This document shows positions 18,484 through 27,852 of a stretch of DNA of 64,000 nucleotides, piece after piece. Where the stretch lies: contig CBFHJJ010000002.1 of assembly GCA_965655865.1 (NCBI GenBank), forward strand, positions 101,831-165,830. Direction: 5' to 3'. Each line of letters starts with the position of its first letter. Positions within the stretch are counted from its first letter, which is position 1. The stretch is from MAG-121220-bin8 sp965655865. GTDB lineage: Bacteria > Bacteroidota > Bacteroidia > Flavobacteriales > Flavobacteriaceae. Under the pieces are notes generated by a model. The model worked only from the letters and a program-made list of their open reading frames with translations. It made no database searches and had not been told where the DNA came from. A program made the position numbers and the translations under genes.

Positions 18484-19928
18484 TATAGTTTTTTTCTTAA
18501 TCTTGCAACAGGAGCTCCAATCATTTCTCTATATTTTGCAACTGTCCTTCTAGCAATAGGATACCCTTTTTCATTGATTCTTTTAGTAAGCTCATCATCT
18601 GTCAATGGCTTTGACTTATTTTCATTATTAATTATGTTTTGAAGTTCTTTTTTTATTTCAATTGTTGAAACTTCAATTCCTTTATCATTTGTTATTCCCT
18701 CTGAAAAGAATGATTTTATTAGTTTTATTCCATAAGGTGTGTCTACATACTTACTATTAGCAACTCTTGAAATTGTAGAGATATCCATTCCAATTTTTTC
18801 TGCAATATCTTTTAATATCATAGGCTTCAAGTTACTTTCATCTCCACTTAAAAAATATTTATTTTGAAATTCCATTATAGTTTTCATTGTAATAAGCAGT
18901 GTTTGATTTCTTTGATTAATAGCATCTATAAACCATTTAGCTGAATCAAGTTTTTGTTTAATAAATGTAACGGCTTGTTTTTGACTTTTAGAAATGTTTT
19001 TGTTTTCCTGATATCCAGATAACATATTTTTATATTCGTTAGAAACAAAAAGTTCAGGTGCGTTTCTAGAGTTTAAATTTAATGTTAGTTTATTGTCAAT
19101 AATTTCAATTTTAAAATCAGGGATTATAGTGGAATTAATTTTTGTTGGTTCAGAAAATGCTGAACCTGGTTTAGGGTTTAGCTTTTCAATTTGTTTTATA
19201 GCATCTCTTAATTCATCTTCTGTAATACTTAGTTTATGAATTATTTTTTTGTAGTGTTTTTTAATAAATAAATCAAAATTATTATTTAAAATATTAATAG
19301 CATTGATTACTGAACTTGATTCTTTTTTTCTTTTTAATTGAAGAATTAAGCATTCTTGCAAATCTCTTGCTCCAACACCTGGAGGATCCAATAGATGAAT
19401 TTTATTTAAAATTTTAGTAACTGAGTCTATGTCGGTATAAATCCCCATCGTAAAAGCTAAGTCATCAACAATATCAACTATATCTGTTCTTATATAACCA
19501 GATTGATCTACACTTCCAACTAAAAATTCTGCAATTTTAGAGTCATTTTCGTTAAGGGAAAAGGGAGTCAATTGATTTTTTAAAAATTGATTGAAACTTA
19601 TCCCCGAAACAAACGGCAACGATTTTTCTTCATCATCCTCGCTATAATTATTAGTTTTTAATTTATAGTCTGGAATATCATCGTCACTAAGATAATCTTC
19701 AACGTTAAGTTCAGAATCATCATTTTTTGTTTCTTGCTCATAGTCTGGTTCAGTATCATATAAATCCTTTTCATTTTCTTTACCTGTTTCTAGAGCAGGA
19801 TTTTCTTCAATTTCTCTTGACAGCCGATCTTCCAGTTCTTGAAGTGGAAGTTCGATCAACTTCATCAATTGAATTTGTTGAGGGGATAATTTTTGAGAAA
19901 GTTTTAATTGTAAAAACTGCTTTAGCAT
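18483..19928 (-). CDS. rpoN: RNA polymerase sigma-54 factor
   Basis: This 481-residue sigma factor directs RNA polymerase to -24/-12 promoters and needs an activator ATPase. Region I is at the N-terminus (LKLSQKLSPQQIQLMKLIEL), followed by an acidic region II (residues about 45-105). The core-binding region III contains LLDPPGVGARDLQECL. The C-terminus carries the intact RpoN box ARRTVAKYREMIGAP, the diagnostic signature. Length and motifs are normal. It lies downstream of asnS by 51 bases and directly upstream of a glycosyltransferase with a one-base overlap. No sigma-54 activator is encoded in the window. Confidence 0.95.
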   Translation of the reverse strand: MLKQFLQLKLSQKLSPQQIQLMKLIELPLQELEDRLSREIEENPALETGKENEKDLYDTEPDYEQETKNDDSELNVEDYLSDDDIPDYKLKTNNYSEDDEEKSLPFVSGISFNQFLKNQLTPFSLNENDSKIAEFLVGSVDQSGYIRTDIVDIVDDLAFTMGIYTDIDSVTKILNKIHLLDPPGVGARDLQECLILQLKRKKESSSVINAINILNNNFDLFIKKHYKKIIHKLSITEDELRDAIKQIEKLNPKPGSAFSEPTKINSTIIPDFKIEIIDNKLTLNLNSRNAPELFVSNEYKNMLSGYQENKNISKSQKQAVTFIKQKLDSAKWFIDAINQRNQTLLITMKTIMEFQNKYFLSGDESNLKPMILKDIAEKIGMDISTISRVANSKYVDTPYGIKLIKSFFSEGITNDKGIEVSTIEIKKELQNIINNENKSKPLTDDELTKRINEKGYPIARRTVAKYREMIGAPVARLRKKL

Positions 19929-19979
19929 TTGCTTTAATAAATATTAAAAGTACAAAAAAACTAGATGAAGAATTAAATA

Positions 19980-21404
19980 TTAAAATTCCGCATTTTTTGG
20001 TGTTCTTGGAAAAGGAATAACATCTCTAATATTTGACATTCCTGTTGCAAATAAAATTAGCCTTTCTAATCCTAGTCCAAAACCACTGTGTTTAACACTG
20101 CCGTATTTCCTTAAGTCAAGATACCACCACAATTCTTTTTCGTCAATGTTTAGTTCTGATATTCGTTCTTTTAACACATCTAGTCTTTCTTCTCTTTGGG
20201 AGCCTCCAACAATTTCACCTATTCCTGGAAATAAAATGTCCATTGCTCTAACAGTCTTTCCGTCTTCATTCATTCTCATATAAAAGGCCTTAATTTTAGC
20301 AGGATAATCATGGATAATTACAGGTTTTTTAAAGTATTTTTCAACCAAAAATCGTTCGTGTTCACTTTGTAAATCAACTCCCCATTCATTTATTGGATAC
20401 TTGAATTTTTTCTTTTTATTTGGCTTTGAATTCCTAAGAATATCAAATGCTTCAGTGTAATTTATTCTCACAAAATCATTATTCACAACAAAGTTTAACC
20501 TTTCAATTAAATTAAGCTCATTTCTGTCTTTTAAGGGCTTTGTTTTGTCTTCGTTTATCAATCTTTCATTCAGAAAAATTAAATCTTCTTTACAATCTTC
20601 AACAACATATTTTAAAACATTTTTTATAAAATCTTCTGCTATGTTCATATTGTCATCTAAATCACAAAATGCCATTTCTGGTTCAACCATCCAAAATTCA
20701 GCTAAATGTCTTGATGTATTAGAATTTTCTGCTCTAAATGTGGGCCCAAAGGTGTAAACATTACCCAGCCCCATCGCCATACTCTCTGCTTCAAGTTGAC
20801 CAGATACTGTAAGATTTGTTTCTTTTCCAAAAAAATCTTTGGAATAATCAATTTGGTTAGCATTATCTAGCTCTGCGTTGTTTATGTCTAAAGTAGTCAC
20901 TTTAAACATTTCTCCTGCTCCTTCGGCATCACTTCCAGTTATGATGGGTGTATTCACATAAACAAATCCACTTTCTTTAAAATATTTATGTATTGCATAC
21001 GAAATGCTAGATCTAATTCTAAATATTGAACTAAATGTGTTGGTTCTTATTCTAAGATGAGCATTTTCTCTTAAAAACTCTAAACTATGTTTTTTAGGCT
21101 GTATTGGGTAATCTTCAGGATCACATTTACCTAATATTTTAATTTCTTCAACTTTAATTTCAATTTTTTGTCCTTTTCCTTGACTTTCAACTAGAATTCC
21201 AGAGATTTCAACAGATGCTCCTGTGTTGATATTATTTAAAATTTCATTAGTTGTATTTTCAAAATCCACCACACATTGAATACTTTTGAATGTAGATCCG
21301 TCGTTTAAAGAAATAAATCTATTGGCTCTAAATGTTTTAACCCAACCCTTAACTTTAATAGTTTTTGAAATGGGAGTGTTTAAAAATAAATCTTTAACTG
21401 TCAT
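19980..21404 (-). CDS. asnS: Asparaginyl-tRNA synthetase
   Basis: This 474-residue class IIb enzyme charges tRNA-Asn. The N-terminal OB-fold anticodon-binding domain (residues about 10-115) begins with the family-typical IKVKGWVKTFRANRFISLND. The catalytic domain has motif 2 in GPTFRAENSNTSRHLAEFWM, the VEPEMAF sequence, and motif 3 in HSGFGLGLERLILFATG, ending in FPRTP. Presence of asnS and the separate tRNA-Gln suggests direct asparagine charging; glnS or gat genes are not in the window. A -7 box TATATTTG lies about 28 bases upstream on the minus strand. The protein looks complete. Confidence 0.96.
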   Translation of the reverse strand: MTVKDLFLNTPISKTIKVKGWVKTFRANRFISLNDGSTFKSIQCVVDFENTTNEILNNINTGASVEISGILVESQGKGQKIEIKVEEIKILGKCDPEDYPIQPKKHSLEFLRENAHLRIRTNTFSSIFRIRSSISYAIHKYFKESGFVYVNTPIITGSDAEGAGEMFKVTTLDINNAELDNANQIDYSKDFFGKETNLTVSGQLEAESMAMGLGNVYTFGPTFRAENSNTSRHLAEFWMVEPEMAFCDLDDNMNIAEDFIKNVLKYVVEDCKEDLIFLNERLINEDKTKPLKDRNELNLIERLNFVVNNDFVRINYTEAFDILRNSKPNKKKKFKYPINEWGVDLQSEHERFLVEKYFKKPVIIHDYPAKIKAFYMRMNEDGKTVRAMDILFPGIGEIVGGSQREERLDVLKERISELNIDEKELWWYLDLRKYGSVKHSGFGLGLERLILFATGMSNIRDVIPFPRTPKNAEF

Positions 21405-21432
21405 GTTTGAGTAAATGTTTAAATATCTGATT

Positions 21433-21440
21433 CAAATATA
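21433..21440 (-). promoter_or_regulatory. -7 box TATATTTG of asnS
   Basis: On the minus strand TATATTTG ends 28 bases before the asnS ATG, predicting a leader of about 24 nt. No convincing -33 TTG is seen at normal spacing. Confidence 0.4.
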
Positions 21441-21466
21441 AAGTTTTGAATTGGTTTTTTATAAAA

Positions 21467-23839
21467 TTAATCAGAGTCTAATTTTATTTTGGTCTCCTTC
21501 ATATCAATTTTATTTGATATGTTTTTTTCTAACGATATTAAAAGCGATGGCAATAGAACTAAATTAGCTAACATTGCAAAGAGCAATGTAGTAGAAACCA
21601 GTCCGCCTAGTGCAATTGTCCCACCATAACTAGAGGTCATGAAAACTGAAAATCCAAAAAACAGGACAATAGAAGTGTAGAACATGCTAATTCCAGTTTC
21701 CCTAAGGGATGAAAATACAGATTTTCTAATTTTCCAATTATTAGCAATTAACTCCTGTCTATATTTCACAAGAAAATGAATAGTATCATCAACAGATATT
21801 CCGAAAGCTATACTAAAAACTAGAATAGTTGAGGGCTTTATTGGTATATTCAAAAATCCCATTACTCCAGCTGTAAAAAGAAGAGGAAGAATATTAGGAA
21901 CTAATGAAATAATCACCATTTTATATGATCTAAACAAATAGGTTATCATTAATGATATAAGCATAATTGCTAAAAAAAGAGAAATAAGTAAGTTCTTTAT
22001 TAAAAATTTAGTTCCCTTAAGGTAGCCAAGTGTTTTTCCGGTCAGCGTAACATCAAATCTGTCGCCAGGGAAATATAATTCTATTCCTTTAAGTAAACTT
22101 GCCTCAATTCCTTCCATTCTTTCCGTATCAATTTCACCAATCATTGTGGTAATTCGAGCTATTTGACCTGTTTCATTTATATAGCTGTTGTTTTCTCCTA
22201 GTTTAAGGTTTGAATTTTTTAAGTATCCTGAAATGAATGTGTTCTCCTGAGATGATGGTAATTGAAAATAATTAGCATTACCATTATAAAATGACTGTTT
22301 TACATACTTTGAAATATTAACTACCGAAATGGGACTTGATAACTCAGGAATTTTTAAAATATGTTCATGAAAATCATTCATCCTTTTAAGATTAGCGAGT
22401 CGAGTCATTCCATTTTTTCTTCGACTGTCTATCATTATTTCTAAAGGAAGGACTCCCTTAAATTCTTTTTCAAAAAATTTAATATCTCTAACAAATTCCG
22501 ATTTTGCAGGCATATCTTCAATTAAGTTTCCGGAAATTTCAATTTTATTCATACCAACTATACTTATGCACAAACAAAGTATTGAAATTATAAAAACAGG
22601 AATTCTTCTTTTTTTAACTGTATTCCCTAAAAAATCAACAAAGGAGTTTAACCAGTCATTATTTAAATGTTTTAAATGCTTTTTTTTAGGTAAGGGTAAA
22701 AAACTGTAAATGATCGGAATTAATAAAATAGACAATATAAAAATGACCATAATATTTATTGATGCAACAACCCCAAATTCTTTTAAAACCTGACTGTCTG
22801 TCAAAATAAATGTCGCAAACCCACAAGCTGTTGTGATATTTGTCATTAATGTCGCATTACCAATTTTTGAAATAACTCTTTGTAGAGATCTAGCTTGGTT
22901 ACCGTGTTTTTTTACTTCGTGTTGATATTTATTTATTAAAAAAATACAATTTGGAACACCAATAACAATTATAAGAGGGGGGATCAAAGCAGTTAAAACA
23001 GTTATTTCAAACTGTAATAATCCAAGAACTCCAAGCGCCCACATTACTCCAGTAATCACTACAGTTAAAGTAATTAATGTTGCTCTGTATGACCTGAAAA
23101 AGAAAAAGAATATGCAAATAGTTACACATATAGCTATTACTACAAATTTCCCTATTTCATCCATAATATTTTGAGCATTCATGGTTCTGATATAGGGCAT
23201 GCCAGAAATTCTGACATTTAAATTGCTTTGCTTTTCAAATTCTTTTATTAAAGGAATGAAAGTATTATTTACAAAATTTATTCTTTCAATATTATTAATT
23301 ACTTTTTTGTCTAAATATATAGCTGTTTGTATTGTTTCAGTTTTTTTGTTGAACAAAATATTTTCATAGAAAGGATAATCATTAAACAGTAAAGATTTAA
23401 ATTCAGTAATATTTTTATTACTTGTGAATGACTCATTTTTTATGGAATCAATAGTAAATTCTTTTTTTATTTTATCCTTTTTAATAACTGGAAAGTTTCC
23501 AACGTGTAAAACATTGTTAACCTCTTTTTTCAATTTAAAAGAATCACTTAGCTCTATCCATGCATTAAAATTTGTTCTGTCAAATAACAAAGAGTCATTT
23601 ACTGCTATTATTAAAAGATTGCCTTCTTCTCCAAATACATCCACAAAATTATCATATGCTATATTAAATGGATGATCTTTAGGCATAAGATTAGCTTCAG
23701 AATAGCTGAAACGAATATTTTTCCATTGGGTGGAAAGAAAAATAGTATTTATTAGTACAAGTATTAATAAGAAGATTCTATTTCTTAAAATTAATCGAGC
23801 AAACTTTTCCCAACCTATGGAATTTTTTGATTTACTCAT
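21467..23839 (-). CDS. RND/MMPL-family membrane exporter
   Basis: The 790-residue protein has the layout of the RND superfamily: one N-terminal helix (about residues 18-35), a large extracytoplasmic loop, a block of five to six helices (about 225-400), a second helix and loop (about 415-610), and a final helix block (about 620-770). The motif FGISVDDTIHFLVKYRQE near residue 690 and GVPNCIFLINKYQHE in the first half are the repeated SSD-like helix-4 signatures; the Asp pair in SVDD suits proton coupling. It belongs with the MMPL/'predicted exporter' group that moves lipids or hydrophobic compounds rather than with AcrB. No membrane-fusion partner or outer-membrane channel is adjacent. It ends 62 bases before asnS and begins 26 bases after frr on the same strand. 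Confidence 0.85.
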   Translation of the reverse strand: MSKSKNSIGWEKFARLILRNRIFLLILVLINTIFLSTQWKNIRFSYSEANLMPKDHPFNIAYDNFVDVFGEEGNLLIIAVNDSLLFDRTNFNAWIELSDSFKLKKEVNNVLHVGNFPVIKKDKIKKEFTIDSIKNESFTSNKNITEFKSLLFNDYPFYENILFNKKTETIQTAIYLDKKVINNIERINFVNNTFIPLIKEFEKQSNLNVRISGMPYIRTMNAQNIMDEIGKFVVIAICVTICIFFFFFRSYRATLITLTVVITGVMWALGVLGLLQFEITVLTALIPPLIIVIGVPNCIFLINKYQHEVKKHGNQARSLQRVISKIGNATLMTNITTACGFATFILTDSQVLKEFGVVASINIMVIFILSILLIPIIYSFLPLPKKKHLKHLNNDWLNSFVDFLGNTVKKRRIPVFIISILCLCISIVGMNKIEISGNLIEDMPAKSEFVRDIKFFEKEFKGVLPLEIMIDSRRKNGMTRLANLKRMNDFHEHILKIPELSSPISVVNISKYVKQSFYNGNANYFQLPSSQENTFISGYLKNSNLKLGENNSYINETGQIARITTMIGEIDTERMEGIEASLLKGIELYFPGDRFDVTLTGKTLGYLKGTKFLIKNLLISLFLAIMLISLMITYLFRSYKMVIISLVPNILPLLFTAGVMGFLNIPIKPSTILVFSIAFGISVDDTIHFLVKYRQELIANNWKIRKSVFSSLRETGISMFYTSIVLFFGFSVFMTSSYGGTIALGGLVSTTLLFAMLANLVLLPSLLISLEKNISNKIDMKETKIKLDSD

Positions 23840-23865
23840 GGACTAATTTGTTCAAAATATGTAGT

Positions 23866-24417
23866 TTAAATAGAAAGAATTTCTTTTTCTTTAGATGAGA
23901 AAATTTCGTCTATCTTAGAGATATATTTATCTGTTAAAGTTTGAATATCTTTTTCTGAAATTGCTTTTTGATCAGTTGAGATTTCAATTTTTTTAATTTC
24001 ATTGTTAGCATCTTTTCTAGAATTTCTAATACTAATTTTAGCATCTTCAATTTCAGACTTTGCAATTTTCACTAATTCTTTTCTTCTTTCTTCGGTCAGA
24101 GGAGGTATACTTATTATAATTGATTCTCCATTGTTCATTGGATTGAATCCTAAATTAGCAATTTGAATTGCCTTTTCGATATCTTGTAATTTATCTTTTT
24201 CCCAAGGCTGAACTGAAAGAGTTTGAGCATCTGGAGTATTAATATTAGCAACTTGAGATAATGGAGTGCTTGATCCATAATAATCTAATTTAACACTAGA
24301 AAGCATAGTTGGATTAGCCTTTCCAGCCCGAATATTTAATAACTCTCTTTCAAGATGCTTTATTGCATTGGTCATTGATTCCTCACAAGCTTCAATAATA
24401 AATTCTAATTCTTCCAA
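23866..24417 (-). CDS. frr: Ribosome recycling factor
   Basis: This 183-residue protein splits post-termination ribosomes together with EF-G. The three-helix-bundle sequence with LNIRAGKANPTML, the YYGSSTPLSQVANI segment, the TLSVQPWEK motif and IPPLTEERRKELVK is complete and of normal length. It begins 2 bases after pyrH, a pairing conserved in most bacteria, and belongs to the block rplM-rpsI-rpsB-tsf-pyrH-frr. No odd features were seen. Confidence 0.97.
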   Translation of the reverse strand: MEELEFIIEACEESMTNAIKHLERELLNIRAGKANPTMLSSVKLDYYGSSTPLSQVANINTPDAQTLSVQPWEKDKLQDIEKAIQIANLGFNPMNNGESIIISIPPLTEERRKELVKIAKSEIEDAKISIRNSRKDANNEIKKIEISTDQKAISEKDIQTLTDKYISKIDEIFSSKEKEILSI

Positions 24418-24419
24418 AA

Positions 24420-25130
24420 TTAATTTTTTATAGATGTACCAATTTTTTTACCACTAATTAAGTTTAACAGGTTTTTTGTTTTATTCATGTTAAAAACTAT
24501 TATTGGTAAATTGTTTTCTTGACTTAAAGTAAATGCAGTTGAGTCCATTATTTTCAAATTCTTTTTAATGACTTCGCTAAAAGAAATGCTGTCGTATTTT
24601 ACAGCTTTTTCATTTTTTTCGGGATCAGAATCAAACACTCCATCAACTCTGGTGCCTTTTAATATAACATCTGCATTAATTTCAATAGCCCTCAAAACAG
24701 CGGCTGAATCAGTTGTGAAAAAAGGATTTCCTGTTCCGCCACCAAAGATTACTACTCTTTTTTTCTCTAAATGCCTTACAGCTTTCCTTTTTATATAAGG
24801 TTCAGCAACTGCTTCAATTTTTATTGCGGTCTGTAGTCTTGTTTGTACATTTTCTTCTTCAAGTGCACTTTGCAAAGCCATACCATTGATAACTGTTGCA
24901 AGCATTCCCATATAATCGCCTTGAACACGATCAATACCGTTACTAGCAGCTGAAACGCCCCGAAATATATTTCCACCCCCAATAACTACAGCAACCTCCA
25001 GACCAAGTTCAGTGACAGATTTAATTTCTTTTGCATATTGAGCAATTCTTTTGGGATCGATTCCATAACTTCTATCACCCAATAATGCTTCACCGCTAAG
25101 TTTAAGTAGTATTCTTTTATAAATCATCAA
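24420..25130 (-). CDS. pyrH: UMP kinase
   Basis: This 236-residue hexameric enzyme of the amino-acid-kinase fold phosphorylates UMP to UDP. Visible motifs are [15 protein letters not shown] at the start, [11 protein letters not shown] for the phosphate-binding loop, [16 protein letters not shown] for the UMP pocket, and [13 protein letters not shown] with ATRVDGV-type sequence near the ATP site. Two adjacent methionine codons stand at the start; the second could be used. It lies between tsf (63-base gap) and frr (2-base gap) as in many bacteria. Confidence 0.96.
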   Translation of the reverse strand: MMIYKRILLKLSGEALLGDRSYGIDPKRIAQYAKEIKSVTELGLEVAVVIGGGNIFRGVSAASNGIDRVQGDYMGMLATVINGMALQSALEEENVQTRLQTAIKIEAVAEPYIKRKAVRHLEKKRVVIFGGGTGNPFFTTDSAAVLRAIEINADVILKGTRVDGVFDSDPEKNEKAVKYDSISFSEVIKKNLKIMDSTAFTLSQENNLPIIVFNMNKTKNLLNLISGKKIGTSIKN

Positions 25131-25193
25131 TGTAAATATAGTTAATGATTACAACTAAATTAAAAAAAGATAGTATTGGGGATTTTAAAAAAA

Positions 25194-26018
25194 TTAGGAT
25201 AGACTAACCCTTTTAAAATCTGTAACCGTCAGATCACTATCAACAGATTTAACATAGTTTGCAACACTTTGCTTACTATCTTTAATATAAGCTTGGTTTA
25301 CTAATGTGTTGTCTTTGAAAAATCTTTTTAATTTACCTTTAGCAATATTATCAAGCATAGCTTCAGGTTTACCTTCTTGTCTAAGTTGATCTTTAGCTAT
25401 TTCAATTTCTTTTTCAATTGTTTTTTGGTCAACACCATCTTCATCAAGAGCTATTGGATTCATTGCAGCTGCCTGCATTGCTACATTTTTTGAAGCTTCC
25501 TCAATACCTTGAACAGATTTAGAAAACCCAACTAAAGTTGCAATTTTATTTCCAGCATGTATATATTTTCCAACATATCCGGCAGAAACTTTTTCAAAAT
25601 TACCAACAACAAGTTTTTCTCCAATAACACCAGTTTGTTGAATTAATTTTTCACTAACAGTCATAGAATCAATTTCACAGTTTAAAAAATCATCTAATGT
25701 TTCTTGAGAAAGGGCTAATTCTGCAAGTTTATTTGCTAAATTTACAAAGCTCTCGTTTTTTGCAACGAAGTCTGTTTCACAGTTTAGTGAAACAATGACT
25801 CCAGTTAGATTATCCGAACTAACTTTTGCAATTGCAGCTCCCTCAGAAGATTCTCTGTCAGCTCTTTTAGCAGCAACTTTTTGCCCTTTTTTTCTTAAAA
25901 TTTCTATAGCAGCTTCAGTATCACCATTGGCTTCAACTAAGGCATTTTTACAATCCATTATCCCAGCTCCTGAAATTTTTCTAAGATTGTTTACTTCTGA
26001 TGCGGTTATTTTTGTCAT
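25194..26018 (-). CDS. tsf: Translation elongation factor Ts
   Basis: This 274-residue protein is the guanine-nucleotide exchange factor for EF-Tu. The N-terminal domain (VNNLRKISGAGIMDCKNAL) and the TDFVAKN motif that inserts into EF-Tu are present, along with the HIHAG-like YIHAGNKIATLVGF segment. The family has both short and long forms; this is the long bacterial form with two core repeats. It begins 2 bases after rpsB. All key residues appear intact. Confidence 0.97.
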   Translation of the reverse strand: MTKITASEVNNLRKISGAGIMDCKNALVEANGDTEAAIEILRKKGQKVAAKRADRESSEGAAIAKVSSDNLTGVIVSLNCETDFVAKNESFVNLANKLAELALSQETLDDFLNCEIDSMTVSEKLIQQTGVIGEKLVVGNFEKVSAGYVGKYIHAGNKIATLVGFSKSVQGIEEASKNVAMQAAAMNPIALDEDGVDQKTIEKEIEIAKDQLRQEGKPEAMLDNIAKGKLKRFFKDNTLVNQAYIKDSKQSVANYVKSVDSDLTVTDFKRVSLS

Positions 26019-26020
26019 AA

Positions 26021-26854
26021 TTATTCTTCTGTTTTTTTAGAGACTCTTGTTCTTTTCTTTTTTTCTTTGACCTCAGTTTTAACTTCGTCTTTGTCGTTTG
26101 AGGATTCATCAGATTTTTTTGAACCTTCTTCTTTTTCTTTTTTAACTTCAGCAACCTCTTTTTCTTTTTTTCTTTCAGACAATCCTTCTTTGATAGCAGA
26201 TGAAACATAGCTTAAAACTATATCTATAGACTTAGATGCGTCATCATTTGATGGGATAGCGTAATCAACCTCTCTTGGATCACAATTTGTATCAACCATT
26301 GCAAAAATTGGGATATTTAATTTTTGCGCTTCACGAATAGCAATGTGTTCTCTTCTAATGTCAACGACGAATAAAGCACCAGGAAGTCTGGTCATGTCTG
26401 TTATTGAGCCAAGATTTTTTTCCAATTTAGCTCTAAGTCTATCAATTTGTAATTTTTCTCTTTTGGACAAAGCTTCAAAAGTACCATCTTGTTTTGTTCT
26501 GTCAATTGCAGACATTTTTTTAACAGCTTTTCTAATTGTTACAAAATTAGTAAGCATACCTCCAGGCCATCTTTCAGTAATGTAGGGCATATTTACATCA
26601 GCAGCAGTTTTAGAAACTAGATCTTTTGCTTGTTTTTTTGTAGCTACAAATAAAATTTTTCTTCCAGAGGAAGCAATTTTAGATAAAGCCGAAGAGGCTT
26701 CTTCAATTTTAGATGCAGTTTTGTAAAGATTAATAATGTGTATCCCATTCTTTTCCATGTGAATGAAAGGAGCCATATTGGGATTCCATTTTCTTGTTAA
26801 GTGTCCGAAATGAACACCGGCCTCTAGTAGAGGTTTAATTTCAATTTTTGTCAT
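26021..26854 (-). CDS. rpsB: 30S ribosomal protein S2 with charged C-terminal extension
   Basis: Ribosomal protein S2 sits at the neck of the small subunit. The core (residues 1 to about 222) has the standard GVHFGHLTRKWNPNM start, the KNGIHIINL, GGMLTNFVT, GALFVVDI and DTNCDPREVDYAIPSNDDA blocks. Beyond about residue 225 there is a tail of about 50 residues made almost only of Lys, Glu, Asp and Ser (for example KEKEEGSKKSDESSNDKDE), unlike the compact E. coli protein; the tail is low-complexity and probably disordered. The gene follows rpsI after 138 bases that hold a strongly structured leader, and tsf follows 2 bases later. Confidence 0.96.
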   Translation of the reverse strand: MTKIEIKPLLEAGVHFGHLTRKWNPNMAPFIHMEKNGIHIINLYKTASKIEEASSALSKIASSGRKILFVATKKQAKDLVSKTAADVNMPYITERWPGGMLTNFVTIRKAVKKMSAIDRTKQDGTFEALSKREKLQIDRLRAKLEKNLGSITDMTRLPGALFVVDIRREHIAIREAQKLNIPIFAMVDTNCDPREVDYAIPSNDDASKSIDIVLSYVSSAIKEGLSERKKEKEVAEVKKEKEEGSKKSDESSNDKDEVKTEVKEKKKRTRVSKKTEE

Positions 26855-26871
26855 TTTTTTTAGTTTACGTT

Positions 26872-26939
26872 CCGTATGATTAGCAATAAATTTTAAATTT
26901 ATTTAGATGCTAAACTAACTTTCGCCAGGCGAAATACGA
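26872..26939 (-). promoter_or_regulatory. Structured 5' leader of rpsB (three-way junction candidate)
   Basis: The 138-base gap before rpsB folds on paper into a compact three-way junction. The closing stem is CGTAT/ATACG (26873-26877 with 26934-26938). One arm is TTTCGCC/GGCGAAA around a single base (26920-26934; the usable stem is about 5 bp with a CCAGG-like loop). The other arm pairs TTAGCA with TGCTAA (26880-26885 with 26908-26913) and ATAAATT with AATTTAT (26886-26892 with 26896-26902) around a TTA loop. No -7 box is seen in the gap, so rpsB is probably read through from rpsI. The position suggests S2-dependent feedback; a rpsI terminator is the main alternative for the GC arm, though its T-run is missing. 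Confidence 0.5.
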
Positions 26940-26992
26940 CAACAGGTTAATTTCAATATTTATATGAACTGTAAAACAATAATCGAATCGAA

Positions 26993-27379
26993 CTAACGTT
27001 TCGAGAATTGGAATTTTTTTCTTGCTTTCTTTTGACCAAATTTCTTTCTTTCAACCATTCTCGGGTCTCTAGTTAAAAGGCCTTCTTTTTTTAATGCTGG
27101 ACGATTTTCTTCATCAATTTGGCATAATGCTCTAGAAATTGCTAACCTTACAGATTCAGCTTGACCGTTTATTCCACCACCATAAACATTTACTTTAACA
27201 TCATAAGAAGAACTAGTTTCTGTTATTGCAAATGGTTGATTTACCTTATATTGAAGAATATCAGTTGGAAAATATTCTTTTAAAGATTTTCCGTTGATTG
27301 AATATTCTCCTTTTCCCTTGGAAAGATATACTCTAGCAACTGATTTTTTTCTTCTACCTATTTTATGAATTACTTCCAT
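26993..27379 (-). CDS. rpsI: 30S ribosomal protein S9
   Basis: This 128-residue protein contacts the P-site tRNA with its C-terminal tail. It starts IHKIGRRKKSVARVYLSKGKG, contains VYGGGINGQAESVRLAISRAL, and ends RMVERKKFGQKKARKKFQFSKR-like with the conserved final Lys-Arg. It begins one base after rplM, the universal L13-S9 pair. The start ATG and length are standard. Confidence 0.97.
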   Translation of the reverse strand: MEVIHKIGRRKKSVARVYLSKGKGEYSINGKSLKEYFPTDILQYKVNQPFAITETSSSYDVKVNVYGGGINGQAESVRLAISRALCQIDEENRPALKKEGLLTRDPRMVERKKFGQKKARKKFQFSKR

Positions 27380-27380
27380 A

Positions 27381-27836
27381 TTATTTTAAATCATTTAAAT
27401 TTATCAACTTTGGATTTTGCCCTTCATGCTTATGATTTTCTCCAACATAAACTTTTAAATTTCTAAAAAGAGCGGCACCTAATTTATTTTTTGGTAACAT
27501 CCCTTTTACAGATTTTTCAACTAATCTTGCTGGATCTTTTGCAAAAAGTTCAGTAGCAGTTAATGACCTTTGTCCACCTGGATATCCAGTGTGTCGAATG
27601 TATTCTTTGCTTTCCCATTTATTTCCTGAAAGCGTTATTTTTTCTGCGTTAATAACAATAACGTTATCACCACAATCAACATGAGGAGTAAAGCTAGGCT
27701 TATATTTTCCTCTAATAAGTTTAGCTATTTTTGAGCACATTCTACCTAGAGCATGTCCGCTTGCGTCAACAATAACCCAGTTTTTATCAACTGTTTCTTT
27801 ATTTGCTGAGATTGTTTTGTATGTTAAAGAATCCAA
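27381..27836 (-). CDS. rplM: 50S ribosomal protein L13
   Basis: This 151-residue large-subunit assembly protein has the family motifs NWVIVDASGHALGRMCSKIA near residue 20, RGKYKPSFTPHVDCGDNVIV, the HTGYPGG loop and VEKSVKGMLPKNKLGAAL. It is the first gene of the minus-strand ribosomal block and has a canonical Bacteroidota promoter 48-78 bases upstream. Its leader has a hairpin that could regulate it. Confidence 0.97.
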   Translation of the reverse strand: MDSLTYKTISANKETVDKNWVIVDASGHALGRMCSKIAKLIRGKYKPSFTPHVDCGDNVIVINAEKITLSGNKWESKEYIRHTGYPGGQRSLTATELFAKDPARLVEKSVKGMLPKNKLGAALFRNLKVYVGENHKHEGQNPKLINLNDLK

Positions 27837-27852
27837 AATATTTAATTTTTAA

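Noticed and set aside
18483..19928. Sigma-54-dependent promoters controlled by the local rpoN
   Set aside because: I did not identify a convincing -24/-12 element (TGGCAC-N5-TTGC type) or an activator ATPase in the window.
25981..26208. Lys-rich minus-strand frame inside the rpsB tail
   Set aside because: It is an out-of-frame reading of the A/G-rich rpsB tail and tsf junction; no independent start signal or homology.
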